From Hydrogenothermaceae bacterium (GTDB taxonomy: Bacteria > Aquificota > Aquificia > Aquificales > Hydrogenothermaceae), in contig DTZN01000045.1 of assembly GCA_012961365.1 (NCBI GenBank), positions 1-14,702 of the forward strand: a DNA stretch of 14,702 nucleotides, written 5' to 3'. The notes beneath the pieces are model-generated. The model had not been told where the DNA came from. It did no database searches and saw only the letters and a list, made by a program, of their open reading frames with translations. Shown one piece after another: positions 1-6,462 of this stretch; position 1 is the first letter of the stretch, and each line of letters opens with the position of its first letter. The translations under genes were made by a program, and so were the position numbers.

Positions 1-13
1 ACAGGAATTTATT

Positions 14-76
14 GTCGTTTACTTCGTAAACGACCGCTTTTGTATCTCCTCACTTCAAGTAGGAGGATTAAAAGCG
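14..76. repeat. Two abutting stem-loops, possible IS200/IS605-type element end
   Basis: Two inverted repeats lie back to back. The first has perfect 9-bp arms at 14-22 and 26-34 around a TTC loop. The second begins at the next base, with perfect 7-bp outer arms (CGCTTTT 35-41, AAAAGCG 70-76) and an inner stem of CTCCT 46-50 with AGGAG 61-65, capped by ACT/AGT at 52-54 and 58-60. Both apexes contain ACTTC (21-25 and 52-56). Neither is followed by a T tract on either strand, so they do not look like intrinsic terminators. Adjacent strong hairpins are typical of IS200/IS605 element ends and of the 3' part of TnpB-associated RNA, but no tnpB is visible because the window starts here. A structured intergenic repeat is the main alternative. 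The structure is seen directly; its identity is inferred. Confidence 0.5.
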
Positions 77-159
77 AAATTTATCCTAAAGAAATATAAG
101 AAATATATCGCCAGTTAAAATATAGTTATATAAGGATCTATTTCCTCTAAATATTTCGA

Positions 160-546
160 CTATAATTTGTATATAAAATATCTTGCAACAATAAAGCCTA
201 AAACTCCGGCAGATATAGAAAATACGTTATTTAAAATAATATTTAAAATTCCCTTTGTTATATTTCCTTTTTCAAAGAGCATAATTGTTTCATAAGAAAA
301 TGAAGAAAAAGTAGTTAAAGCCCCTAAAAATCCAACAGCAAAAAATAATCTCCAGCTATCTGACGCATTGAGTTTTTCAAAAAATAAAATCATAAAAAAA
401 ACCATTAAAAATGAACCAATTGTGTTAACAATTAAAGTTCCATAGGGAAAGCTTGTTCCAAAATGCTTAACAGCAAAAGTGGAAACAAAGTATCTAAGAA
501 GTGCCCCTAAAGCACCTCCTATAACTACAGGTATTATATTAGCCAT
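160..546 (-). CDS. crcB: Fluoride ion channel CrcB/Fluc
   Basis: This 128-residue protein is a CrcB/Fluc subunit. The family forms dual-topology dimers in the inner membrane that export fluoride. The sequence shows four hydrophobic segments, the N-terminal GGALGALLRY motif (10-19), Asn41 in YGTLIVNTIGS, and GALTTFSSFSYE (75-86). The last motif carries the two phenylalanines (Phe80, Phe83) that line the fluoride pore and the residues of the central Na+ site. Length and residue spacing match the family. The ATG at 546 overlaps the 3' end of fbp by 8 nt, and no strong ribosome binding site precedes it (only TTGAG), so translation is probably coupled to fbp. A single crcB copy fits the homodimeric Fluc type. 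I saw no fluoride riboswitch upstream of the fbp-crcB unit. No obvious T-tract terminator follows the TAG stop. Confidence 0.95.
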   Translation of the reverse strand: MANIIPVVIGGALGALLRYFVSTFAVKHFGTSFPYGTLIVNTIGSFLMVFFMILFFEKLNASDSWRLFFAVGFLGALTTFSSFSYETIMLFEKGNITKGILNIILNNVFSISAGVLGFIVARYFIYKL

Positions 547-1507
547 TTAAAAACTCAAGTAATTGGTTTACTTCTTTCTTTGAACCTAAGAATACAGGAA
601 CCCTTTGATGTATATTTGAAGGTTTAACTTTTAGTATATTTTCTTCCCCAGTTGTAGTTTTGCCACCTGCTTGCTCAATCAAAAATGCCATAGGAGATGC
701 TTCATAAAGAAGTCTTAATTTACCATTTTTATTTTTCTTATCAGATGGATAAGCAAAAATTCCACCTTTAATTAAAGTTCTATGAACATCAGCAACCATA
801 GAACCTATATATCTAGAAGTATATCCTTCTTCTTTTAAGTTTTCTACAAAATCTTTTAATCCTTCTTTATCCCATTTTTTAGCATTTGCCTCATTTATTG
901 AGTAAATTTTTCCTTTTTCAGGTATTTTTATATTAGGATGAGAAAGTAAAAACATTCCAACTGAAGGGTCTAGAGTAAATCCATTAACTCCATTTCCAGT
1001 AGAATAAACAAGCATAGTAGATGAGCCATAAATAACATATCCTGCAGCAACTTGCTTGTATCCTTCTTGTAAAAAATCATTAATATTTCCTTCCAGTTTT
1101 TTATGAATAGAGAAAATAGTCCCAATGCTAACATTTACATCAATATTAGATGAACCATCTAATGGGTCAAAAGAAATTATATATTTTCCATTTTTACCAT
1201 TTTCAGGGAAAATAGGCTCATCTAATTCTTCAGAAGCTAATGCATAAAACTCTCCACAATCTGATAAATACTCTATTAAAATTTCATTTGAAAGCTCGTC
1301 AAGTTTTTGAACCTCTTCACCTTGAATATTTGTTTTTCCTGCTTTACCTAAAATATCAACTAAACCTGCCATTCTAACATGAGAAGCTATAACTTTACAT
1401 GCAGAAGCTATCGTATTTAAAGCTAAAGATAAAGAACCTGTTGCATTTGGATATTTCCTTTCTTCTTCTAGAATAAATCTTGTTAGATTTGTTCCTATCT
1501 TTGCCAT
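539..1507 (-). CDS. fbp: Fructose-1,6-bisphosphatase class I
   Basis: The product is a 322-residue class I fructose-1,6-bisphosphatase, which hydrolyses fructose-1,6-bisphosphate to fructose-6-phosphate in gluconeogenesis. The metal-binding set is complete: Glu93-Glu94 in ASEELDE, Asp114 and Asp117 in DPLDGSSN (114-121), and Glu269 in LYEASPMAFL (267-276). The substrate region YIGSMVADVHRTL lies at 233-245. I start it at the ATG at 1507, which has a GGAG ribosome binding site at 1514-1517 with 6-nt spacing. A TTG at 1519 in the same frame would place that site inside the gene and is rejected. Its stop codon overlaps the crcB start, so the order of transcription is fbp then crcB. In an autotroph this enzyme would feed hexose synthesis; that lifestyle is inferred. 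Confidence 0.96.
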   Translation of the reverse strand: MAKIGTNLTRFILEEERKYPNATGSLSLALNTIASACKVIASHVRMAGLVDILGKAGKTNIQGEEVQKLDELSNEILIEYLSDCGEFYALASEELDEPIFPENGKNGKYIISFDPLDGSSNIDVNVSIGTIFSIHKKLEGNINDFLQEGYKQVAAGYVIYGSSTMLVYSTGNGVNGFTLDPSVGMFLLSHPNIKIPEKGKIYSINEANAKKWDKEGLKDFVENLKEEGYTSRYIGSMVADVHRTLIKGGIFAYPSDKKNKNGKLRLLYEASPMAFLIEQAGGKTTTGEENILKVKPSNIHQRVPVFLGSKKEVNQLLEFLNG

Positions 1508-1536
1508 AATTTTCTCCAAGAAAATGTTTTTATTAA

Positions 1537-1542
1537 ATTATA
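1537..1542 (-). promoter_or_regulatory. Candidate promoter -10 box for fbp-crcB
   Basis: TATAAT on the minus strand, placing a start about 20 nt upstream of the fbp ATG. The -35 region at 17-nt spacing (TTTAGT) is weak. An overlapping alternative is TTTACA, 17 nt, then TAATAA, slightly closer to the gene. AT-rich DNA makes chance matches likely. Confidence 0.35.
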
Positions 1543-1617
1543 AAAAAATCTTTGTAAAAACTAAATTGTTTAATCTTAGCTTTTATTTTTATGAATTGAT
1601 GATTGGATTATTTCAAC

Positions 1618-1646
1618 AAAAATTAGATGAATATTTCCTAATTTTT
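1618..1646. repeat. Perfect 9-bp AT-rich inverted repeat in the intergenic region
   Basis: Arms AAAAATTAG (1618-1626) and CTAATTTTT (1638-1646) are separated by 11 nt that contain a second GAA/TTC pairing (1629-1631 and 1635-1637). It sits upstream of the fbp promoter region and downstream of the zinc-ribbon gene's terminator. It could be an operator for a dimeric regulator or a chance palindrome. It is not adjacent to a gene end, so a terminator role is unlikely. Confidence 0.4.
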
Positions 1647-1689
1647 AATGATTATAAAAATTATGGAAATTAAGTTTTCACTTAAATTA

Positions 1690-1721
1690 AATAAAAAAAG
1701 AAAAAGTTTCCATTAGGAAAC
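1690..1721 (-). terminator. Intrinsic terminator overlapping the stop of the zinc-ribbon gene
   Basis: On the minus strand a perfect 6-bp stem (GTTTCC 1721-1716, GGAAAC 1711-1706) with a 4-nt loop is followed directly by a T-rich run (TTTTTCTTTTTTT). The loop contains the TAA stop codon (1715-1713), so the last codons of the gene form one arm of the hairpin. The plus strand has no T tract after the hairpin, so it acts in one direction. Confidence 0.8.
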
Positions 1722-1898
1722 ATCTTCAAAAATTCTAATTTCTAAATTTCTATAACCACACTTTTCACATTTTACATCTAACACCCCAGTATTATTTGCT
1801 ACTGGAATGATTTCTCTTTTTTTATTTCCACATTTACAAACAAACTCAACTTCCTCAAATCTAAAATCTGCTTCCCTTTTTTCTTTGAGTTTCTTCAT
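1713..1898 (-). CDS. Small zinc-ribbon protein of unknown function
   Basis: This is a 61-residue protein that I do not recognise as a named family. Two cysteine pairs are visible, CKC (Cys21, Cys23) and CEKC (Cys44, Cys47), 20 residues apart and joined by a segment likely to form beta strands. That pattern is consistent with a single four-cysteine zinc ribbon. The N-terminus is strongly charged (MKKLKEKREADFRFEE) and there is no signal peptide or membrane segment, so it is probably cytoplasmic. It is very likely real: a GAGGT ribosome binding site lies at 1906-1910, a candidate TATAAT box is at 1927-1932, and an intrinsic terminator overlaps its stop. It is divergent from tig and apparently monocistronic. 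Zinc ribbons of this size often bind nucleic acid or other proteins, but nothing here shows the partner. Confidence 0.8.
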   Translation of the reverse strand: MKKLKEKREADFRFEEVEFVCKCGNKKREIIPVANNTGVLDVKCEKCGYRNLEIRIFEDVS

Positions 1899-1926
1899 TT
1901 TTTTTACCTCACAAAATTTGATTGTG

Positions 1927-1932
1927 ATTATA
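1927..1932 (-). promoter_or_regulatory. Candidate promoter -10 box for the zinc-ribbon gene
   Basis: TATAAT on the minus strand, placing a transcription start near 1920, about 10 nt before the GAGGT ribosome binding site. The -35 region is poor: AACTTA at 17-nt spacing lies within the TTAAGTTTT repeat at 1949-1957. Confidence 0.45.
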
Positions 1933-1947
1933 GTTTAAGCCTGCTAT

Positions 1948-1979
1948 GTTAAGTTTTTATGAAATAAAAGTTAAGTTTT
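1948..1979. repeat. Direct repeat GTTAAGTTTT in the divergent promoter region
   Basis: GTTAAGTTTT occurs at 1948-1957 and 1970-1979, 22 bp apart, which is about two turns of the helix. A further TTAAGTTTTC lies at 1670-1679 in the neighbouring intergenic region. The first copy overlaps the presumed -35 region of the zinc-ribbon gene. It might be an operator, but in DNA this AT-rich the repeat could be accidental. Confidence 0.3.
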
Positions 1980-1995
1980 CTTCACAACTTTTTGA

Positions 1996-2025
1996 TTTAC
2001 TTTGGGATATATAAAGCTATATAAT
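1996..2025 (+). promoter_or_regulatory. Candidate promoter of the tig-clpP-clpX-engB operon
   Basis: A perfect TATAAT (2020-2025) is preceded by TTTACT (1996-2001) with an 18-bp spacer. This predicts a start near 2032 and a leader of about 40 nt ending in AAGGAG (2058-2063) before the tig ATG. I saw no CIRCE-type heat-shock operator (TTAGCACTC / GAGTGCTAA). Confidence 0.55.
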
Positions 2026-2073
2026 ATAAAGGTTTAAATTTTTTATAAAAAATTTTTAAGGAGTGGCAAAAGA

Positions 2074-3429
2074 ATGAATGTAGCAGTAGAAGAAAAAGGC
2101 TTAGTTAGAATTTTAACTATTGAAGATAGTGGTGAAGATATTAAAAATTATGTAGAAAATGCTATTAAAGAAATATCAAAAAATGTTTCAATTAAAGGTT
2201 TTAGAAAAGGACATGCTCCTAAATCTATCATAAAAGCAAGATACAAAGAAGCAATAAAAGGAGAAGTAGTTAGAAAATTCGTAGAAGAAAAGTTAGAAAA
2301 CATTTTAGAAGAAAAAAATTTAAAACCTGTTTCTCCTGATTTAGGATTTGGAGACATAAATTTAGAAGGTGATAACAAAATAACATTTAAAATAACTTTT
2401 GAAGTAGCTCCAGAATTTGAATTAAAAGATTATGAAGGTCTTGAAATACCGATGATTAAATATGAAGTTACAGATGAAGATGTAGAGAAAACTATTCAAA
2501 GATTATTAGACCAAAATGCTACTTATGAAACAGAAGACAAAGAAGTGGAAGAAGGAGACCTTATAAAAATAAAATATAGCATTACTGATGAAGAAGGAAA
2601 CAATGAGACAGATGAACTTGAGGTAATTGTTGGAGCAAATCAATTAAGAAAGGAGATTGAAGATGAAGTAAAAGGTAAAAAAGCAGGAGATAAAATTCAT
2701 TTAGAAAATATTCCTTTATACAATGAAAAAGGAGAAGAGATAGGTGAAGCTACTGTAGATATAGAAATTCTTGAAGTTAAAAAGAAAAACTTACCAGAAT
2801 TTAACGATGAATTTGTAAAAAAACTTGGACTTGGAGAAAATGTAGAAGAAGCCAAAAGGAAAATAAAAGAAGATTTAGAAAAACAAGTAAAAGAAGCAAA
2901 AGAAGCAGAGCTTTACCAAAAGATAATTGATGAACTTGCAAAACAGTATGATTTTGAAGTTCCAACTTCTTTACTTAAAGCAGAGCTTGAATTCTTAATT
3001 AATAACTACTTAAAACAATTACAAAATCTTGGGATAAAACCAAACCAAGACATGATTAATGCTGTTGCACAAGGACTTGAAGCTACTGCTATTAAAAATG
3101 TAAGAATAATGTTTGTTTTAAATAAAATTGCAGAAAAAGAAGGAATAAAAGTCAAAGAAGAAGAAATAGACAAAGAAATTGAAAAATTATCAGAAAACTC
3201 CAATGCACCATTTACACAGGTTAAAAACTATCTAGAAGAAAATGGACAAATTGCAAATATTAGATATGAAATATTAAAGAGAAAAGTTCTTGACCTTATT
3301 AAAGAAAAGGCTAATGTTGTAGAAATGACTAAAGAAGAATATGAAGAAAAATACGGAAAATTAGAAGAACAAACAGAAGAAAATCAAGAAGAAACTAAAA
3401 AAGAAAATAACAAATCGGAGGAAAAATAA
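2074..3429 (+). CDS. tig: Trigger factor, ribosome-associated chaperone
   Basis: Trigger factor is the first chaperone to meet nascent chains at the ribosome exit tunnel and carries a peptidyl-prolyl isomerase domain. The 451-residue protein has the N-terminal ribosome-docking domain with the signature [12 protein letters not shown] (42-53), an FKBP-like domain at roughly 155-237 ([35 protein letters not shown]), and a helical C-terminal chaperone domain from about 240 to 425. The last 25 or so residues form a Glu/Lys/Asn-rich tail that is probably disordered, which makes the protein slightly longer than the E. coli one (432). AAGGAG at 2058-2063 supports the ATG. Its TAA overlaps the clpP ATG by one base (TAATG). 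It is the first gene of the operon. Confidence 0.97.
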   Translation: MNVAVEEKGLVRILTIEDSGEDIKNYVENAIKEISKNVSIKGFRKGHAPKSIIKARYKEAIKGEVVRKFVEEKLENILEEKNLKPVSPDLGFGDINLEGDNKITFKITFEVAPEFELKDYEGLEIPMIKYEVTDEDVEKTIQRLLDQNATYETEDKEVEEGDLIKIKYSITDEEGNNETDELEVIVGANQLRKEIEDEVKGKKAGDKIHLENIPLYNEKGEEIGEATVDIEILEVKKKNLPEFNDEFVKKLGLGENVEEAKRKIKEDLEKQVKEAKEAELYQKIIDELAKQYDFEVPTSLLKAELEFLINNYLKQLQNLGIKPNQDMINAVAQGLEATAIKNVRIMFVLNKIAEKEGIKVKEEEIDKEIEKLSENSNAPFTQVKNYLEENGQIANIRYEILKRKVLDLIKEKANVVEMTKEEYEEKYGKLEEQTEENQEETKKENNKSEEK

Positions 3430-4046
3430 TGAGTAATAATGATATAGATAAAATTGTAAGCCAGTTAGTTCCTATTGTTGTTGAGCAAACCCCAAGAGGA
3501 GAAAGGGCTTACGACATCTATTCTAGGCTTTTAAAAGATAGAATTGTTCTACTAGGCTTTCCAATTGACGACCATATTGCAAACTTAATTGTGGCACAGC
3601 TTTTATTTTTAGAATCTGAAGACCCTGATAAAGATATATATCTTTATATAAATTCCCCTGGTGGAGTTGTTACTGCAGGACTTGCTATTTATGACACTAT
3701 GCAGTATATAAAACCCGATGTGGTTACAATTTGTATGGGGCAAGCAGCATCAATGGGAGCATTTTTACTTGCAGCTGGGACAAAAGGAAAAAGATATGCT
3801 TTACCAAGCTCTAGAATAATGATTCACCAACCTTTAGGAGGTTTTCAAGGACAAGCTACAGATATAGAAATCCACGCAAAAGAAATTTTAAGGTTAAAAA
3901 AATATCTAAATGAAAAACTTTCTGAATTTACAGGCAAACCTGTTGAAAAAATAGAGCAAGATACAGAAAGAGATTACTTTATGTCTGCGTATGAAGCAAA
4001 AGAATACGGTCTTATAGACAAAGTATTGGAGAGAAGAGGTAGTTAA
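3429..4046 (+). CDS. clpP: ATP-dependent Clp protease proteolytic subunit ClpP
   Basis: ClpP is the serine peptidase of the ClpXP protease; two heptamer rings form the degradation chamber. The 205-residue sequence has the full catalytic triad in normal spacing: Ser108 in GQAASMG (104-110), His133 in MIHQP (131-135) and Asp182 (ERDYFMSA). The oxyanion-region INSPGG motif is at 74-79. The N-terminus has the usual [22 protein letters not shown] segment near residues 14-35, and any propeptide must be short. A strong GGAGG at 3417-3421 lies inside the end of tig, and the start overlaps the tig stop (TAATG). clpX follows with the same one-base overlap, consistent with balanced synthesis of the two partners. 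Confidence 0.98.
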   Translation: MSNNDIDKIVSQLVPIVVEQTPRGERAYDIYSRLLKDRIVLLGFPIDDHIANLIVAQLLFLESEDPDKDIYLYINSPGGVVTAGLAIYDTMQYIKPDVVTICMGQAASMGAFLLAAGTKGKRYALPSSRIMIHQPLGGFQGQATDIEIHAKEILRLKKYLNEKLSEFTGKPVEKIEQDTERDYFMSAYEAKEYGLIDKVLERRGS

Positions 4047-5275
4047 TGGCAGAAAAAAAATGTTCTTTTTGTGGTAAAACCCAAAGTGAGGCAAAAGTTT
4101 TAATAGAAGGTCCCGATGATATTCATATATGTGATGACTGTGTAAAACAGTGTGATTTACTTATAAAAGAAGAATTAAATAGTGAAGAAAAGATACAAGA
4201 AGAACTAGATAAACTTCCTTCACCTGCGGAAATAAAAAAGAAATTAGATGAATATGTTATCGGGCAGGAAAGAGCAAAAAAAGTTTTATCAGTTGCTGTT
4301 TATAATCACTACAAAAGAATACTATCTAAAGAAAAACTACAAGATAATGATGTAGAACTTGAAAAGAGTAATATCCTACTAATAGGACCAACAGGTTCAG
4401 GAAAAACATTACTTGCAAGAACTTTAGCAAAAATTTTAAATGTTCCATTTGCAATAGCTGATGCTACAAATATAACAGAAGCTGGATATGTTGGAGAAGA
4501 TGTTGAAAGTATCCTTGTTAGATTAGTTCAAGCTGCAGATTATGATATAGAAAAAGCCCAAAAGGGTATTATCTATATAGATGAAATAGATAAAATAGCT
4601 AAAAAATCTGGAGAAAATCCTTCTATAACAAGAGATGTTTCAGGAGAAGGTGTTCAACAGGCACTTCTTAAAATACTAGAAGGAACAATAGCAAATATAC
4701 CTCCACAAGGAGGTAGGAAACATCCTCACCAAGAGTTTATACAGATGGATACAAGTAATATTCTATTTATCCTTGGTGGAGCTTTTGTAGGACTTGAGGA
4801 TATTATAAGACAAAGAATTGGTAAAAAAGGTATAGGTTTTACAAGTGATATAAAATCAAAAGAAGAAGAAGGGAATATTCTTCATCAGGTTCAAGTAGAA
4901 GACTTAATTAAATTTGGTTTAATACCAGAATTTGTTGGGAGAATTCCAGTGGTTGCTGTTTTAGATGAACTAGATGAAGATGCCCTTGTTAGAGTTTTAA
5001 CAGAGCCTAAAAATGCTCTTATTAAGCAGTATAAAAAATTACTTGCTATGGATGGAGTAGATTTAGAATTTACAGAAGATGCTATAAGAGAAATAGCAAG
5101 GGAAGCTATAAAAAGAAAAACAGGAGCTAGAGGTTTAAGGGCTATCGTTGAAGAAATAATGCTTGATGTAATGTATGAAATTCCTCAAAAGAAAGGAGTT
5201 AAAAAGGTAATAATAGACAAAGATGTTGTTTTAAAGAAAAAACCTCCTGTTTTACTCTACGAAAAAGCAAGTTAA
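4046..5275 (+). CDS. clpX: ATP-dependent unfoldase ClpX
   Basis: ClpX is the AAA+ hexamer that recognises, unfolds and feeds substrates to ClpP. All expected elements are present in 409 residues: an N-terminal zinc-binding domain (Cys6, Cys9, Cys29, Cys32), Walker A GPTGSGKT (114-121), pore-1 loop GYVG (147-150), Walker B with Glu180 in IIYIDEID, the RKH pore loop (224-226), the ClpP-docking IGF loop (263-265), the arginine finger in EFVGR (Arg299) and sensor-2 in GARGLR (360-365). The IGF loop shows that it partners ClpP. GAGGT at 4036-4040 precedes the ATG, which overlaps the clpP stop by one base. A run of eight A residues occurs in codons 3-5. lon, which follows clpX in many genomes, is absent here. 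Confidence 0.98.
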   Translation: MAEKKCSFCGKTQSEAKVLIEGPDDIHICDDCVKQCDLLIKEELNSEEKIQEELDKLPSPAEIKKKLDEYVIGQERAKKVLSVAVYNHYKRILSKEKLQDNDVELEKSNILLIGPTGSGKTLLARTLAKILNVPFAIADATNITEAGYVGEDVESILVRLVQAADYDIEKAQKGIIYIDEIDKIAKKSGENPSITRDVSGEGVQQALLKILEGTIANIPPQGGRKHPHQEFIQMDTSNILFILGGAFVGLEDIIRQRIGKKGIGFTSDIKSKEEEGNILHQVQVEDLIKFGLIPEFVGRIPVVAVLDELDEDALVRVLTEPKNALIKQYKKLLAMDGVDLEFTEDAIREIAREAIKRKTGARGLRAIVEEIMLDVMYEIPQKKGVKKVIIDKDVVLKKKPPVLLYEKAS

Positions 5276-5276
5276 T

Positions 5277-5870
5277 ATGAAAATAAAAAAAGTTCAATTT
5301 ATTAAAAGTGCAGTTTCCCCAAAAGACTATCCACCTCCTGACAGGGCAGAAGTTGCCATTGTTGGGAGGTCTAATGTTGGAAAATCTTCTTTGATAAATG
5401 CAATTCTCAATAGAAAAATTGCAAAAGTAAGTTCTAGCCCTGGTAAAACAAGACTTATAAATTTTTTTCTTCTCAATGACAACATGTATTTTGTAGACCT
5501 TCCAGGATATGGCTATGCTTCTGTATCTAAAAAAGAAAAGGAAAAATGGAAAAAGATGATAGATAATTACTTTAAAACTAGACAAAATTTAGGACTGGTT
5601 GTTCTACTCGTTGATAGTAGACACAAGCCTACTGTATTAGATAAAGTAATGAAAGATTATCTAGAAGATTTAGGAATACCTTATATTGTTGTTGCAACAA
5701 AAATGGATAAGTTAAACCAAAGCGAAAAAGCAAAAGCTAAAAAAATAATAAAGGAAACTTTAGAATTACCTAGTAATGTTCCAATCATTTTAACTTCTTC
5801 AAAAGAAAAAACCAATATTGATAAAGTAGTAGATACAATTGTAAAAAAACTAGGATTAGAAAAAAATTAA
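5277..5870 (+). CDS. engB: Ribosome-biogenesis GTPase EngB (YsxC/YihA)
   Basis: EngB/YsxC is a TrmE-Era-type GTPase that acts in late assembly of the 50S ribosomal subunit. The 197-residue protein shows G1 GRSNVGKSSL (30-39), the G2 threonine in GKTRLINFF (Thr58), G3 DLPGYGYA (74-81), G4 TKMDK (141-145) and a G5-like TSSKEK (173-178). One base separates it from the clpX stop, and no clear ribosome binding site is seen, so it probably depends on translation of clpX. Grouping with tig and clp genes recalls the Bacillus clpX-lon-ysxC neighbourhood, here without lon. Its last codons overlap the convergent plsY stop by 4 nt and contribute to the hairpin at 5852-5874. Confidence 0.96.
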   Translation: MKIKKVQFIKSAVSPKDYPPPDRAEVAIVGRSNVGKSSLINAILNRKIAKVSSSPGKTRLINFFLLNDNMYFVDLPGYGYASVSKKEKEKWKKMIDNYFKTRQNLGLVVLLVDSRHKPTVLDKVMKDYLEDLGIPYIVVATKMDKLNQSEKAKAKKIIKETLELPSNVPIILTSSKEKTNIDKVVDTIVKKLGLEKN

Positions 5871-5874
5871 TCCT
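5843..5874 (-). terminator. Terminator at the convergent engB/plsY junction
   Basis: A perfect 7-bp inverted repeat (AGGATTA 5852-5858, TAATCCT 5868-5874) with a 9-nt A-rich loop spans both overlapping stop codons. On the minus strand it is followed by AG and seven T residues (5849-5843), fitting an intrinsic terminator for the plsY end of the dcw transcript. The plus side has only TATATAAATC, so termination of the tig operon here is doubtful. The stem has only three G-C pairs, which is weak if the host is a thermophile. Confidence 0.55.
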
Positions 5875-6460
5875 TATATATAAATCTACTTTCTGTTCCT
5901 TTTAATAGCCTTTCTATGTTAGATGAATGCTTAAAAAGTATTAAAATTGAAGAAGACAAAACTGTTTTTGTTAAGTATAAATCTCCTACTAAATAAAAAA
6001 TCATTACCCATGACAAAGATGCAGAAATTATTGAAGCAAGAGAAACATATCCAGAAACCAAAAATGTTCCAAGCCAGACTAAAAAAGTTATTAAGGCTAC
6101 TTTTCCAGAGATAGCAATTAAAACCCCAAAACCAGTTGCTACTCCCTTTCCTCCTTTAAATTTCATAAAAATGGAAAAACAATGACCAATCACTGCAGCT
6201 AATGCTACAATTGCTATATGTTTTGTATCAAAAAATAAATATTTTGCATAATAAACAGGGATAAATCCTTTAAGTAAATCCAAAATTAGAACTAAAATGC
6301 CTGCTTTTTTTCCTATAGTCCTTGTTACATTAGTGGCACCAATGTTTCCACTTCCTTTTTTAGTAATATCTTTACCAAAAAGTTTACCAATTACATATCC
6401 AAAAGGAATAGAAGCAAACAAATATGTAAAAGCTATGTATCCAATAAATTGCCAGTCCAT
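5867..6460 (-). CDS. plsY: Acyl-phosphate:glycerol-3-phosphate acyltransferase PlsY
   Basis: PlsY transfers the acyl group of acyl-phosphate to glycerol-3-phosphate, giving lysophosphatidate, the first membrane-bound step of bacterial phospholipid synthesis. It is an integral inner-membrane protein. The 197-residue sequence has several transmembrane segments and the three family motifs: GSGNIGATNVTR (36-47), GHCFSIFMKFKGGKGVATG (92-110, glycerol-3-phosphate loop) and KHSSNIERLLKGTE (177-190). The ATG at 6460 lies 2 nt after the pgsA stop, with only a weak AGAG upstream, so translation is probably coupled. It is the last gene of the minus-strand operon, and its stop overlaps the engB stop. Confidence 0.96.
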   Translation of the reverse strand: MDWQFIGYIAFTYLFASIPFGYVIGKLFGKDITKKGSGNIGATNVTRTIGKKAGILVLILDLLKGFIPVYYAKYLFFDTKHIAIVALAAVIGHCFSIFMKFKGGKGVATGFGVLIAISGKVALITFLVWLGTFLVSGYVSLASIISASLSWVMIFYLVGDLYLTKTVLSSSILILFKHSSNIERLLKGTESRFIYKD

Positions 6461-6462
6461 TT

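Noticed and set aside
2..118. Open frame of 38 codons running off the left edge to a TAA at 116-118
   Set aside because: Its translation resembles no family I know and the two hairpins lie within it. It is too short to support a truncated gene, though the tail of an outside gene cannot be excluded.
1508..1519. TTG start for fbp four codons upstream
   Set aside because: The GGAG ribosome binding site (1514-1517) would lie inside the coding region. The ATG at 1507 has correct spacing to it.
1508..1712. Fluoride riboswitch controlling fbp-crcB
   Set aside because: I looked for the conserved riboswitch core upstream of fbp and saw no match, only AT-rich DNA with one dyad.
5199..5585. 128-codon minus-strand frame across clpX/engB
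   Set aside because: It is antisense to two intact conserved genes, rich in Phe, Tyr and Arg as expected from the complement of Lys/Glu-rich coding, and has no supporting signals.
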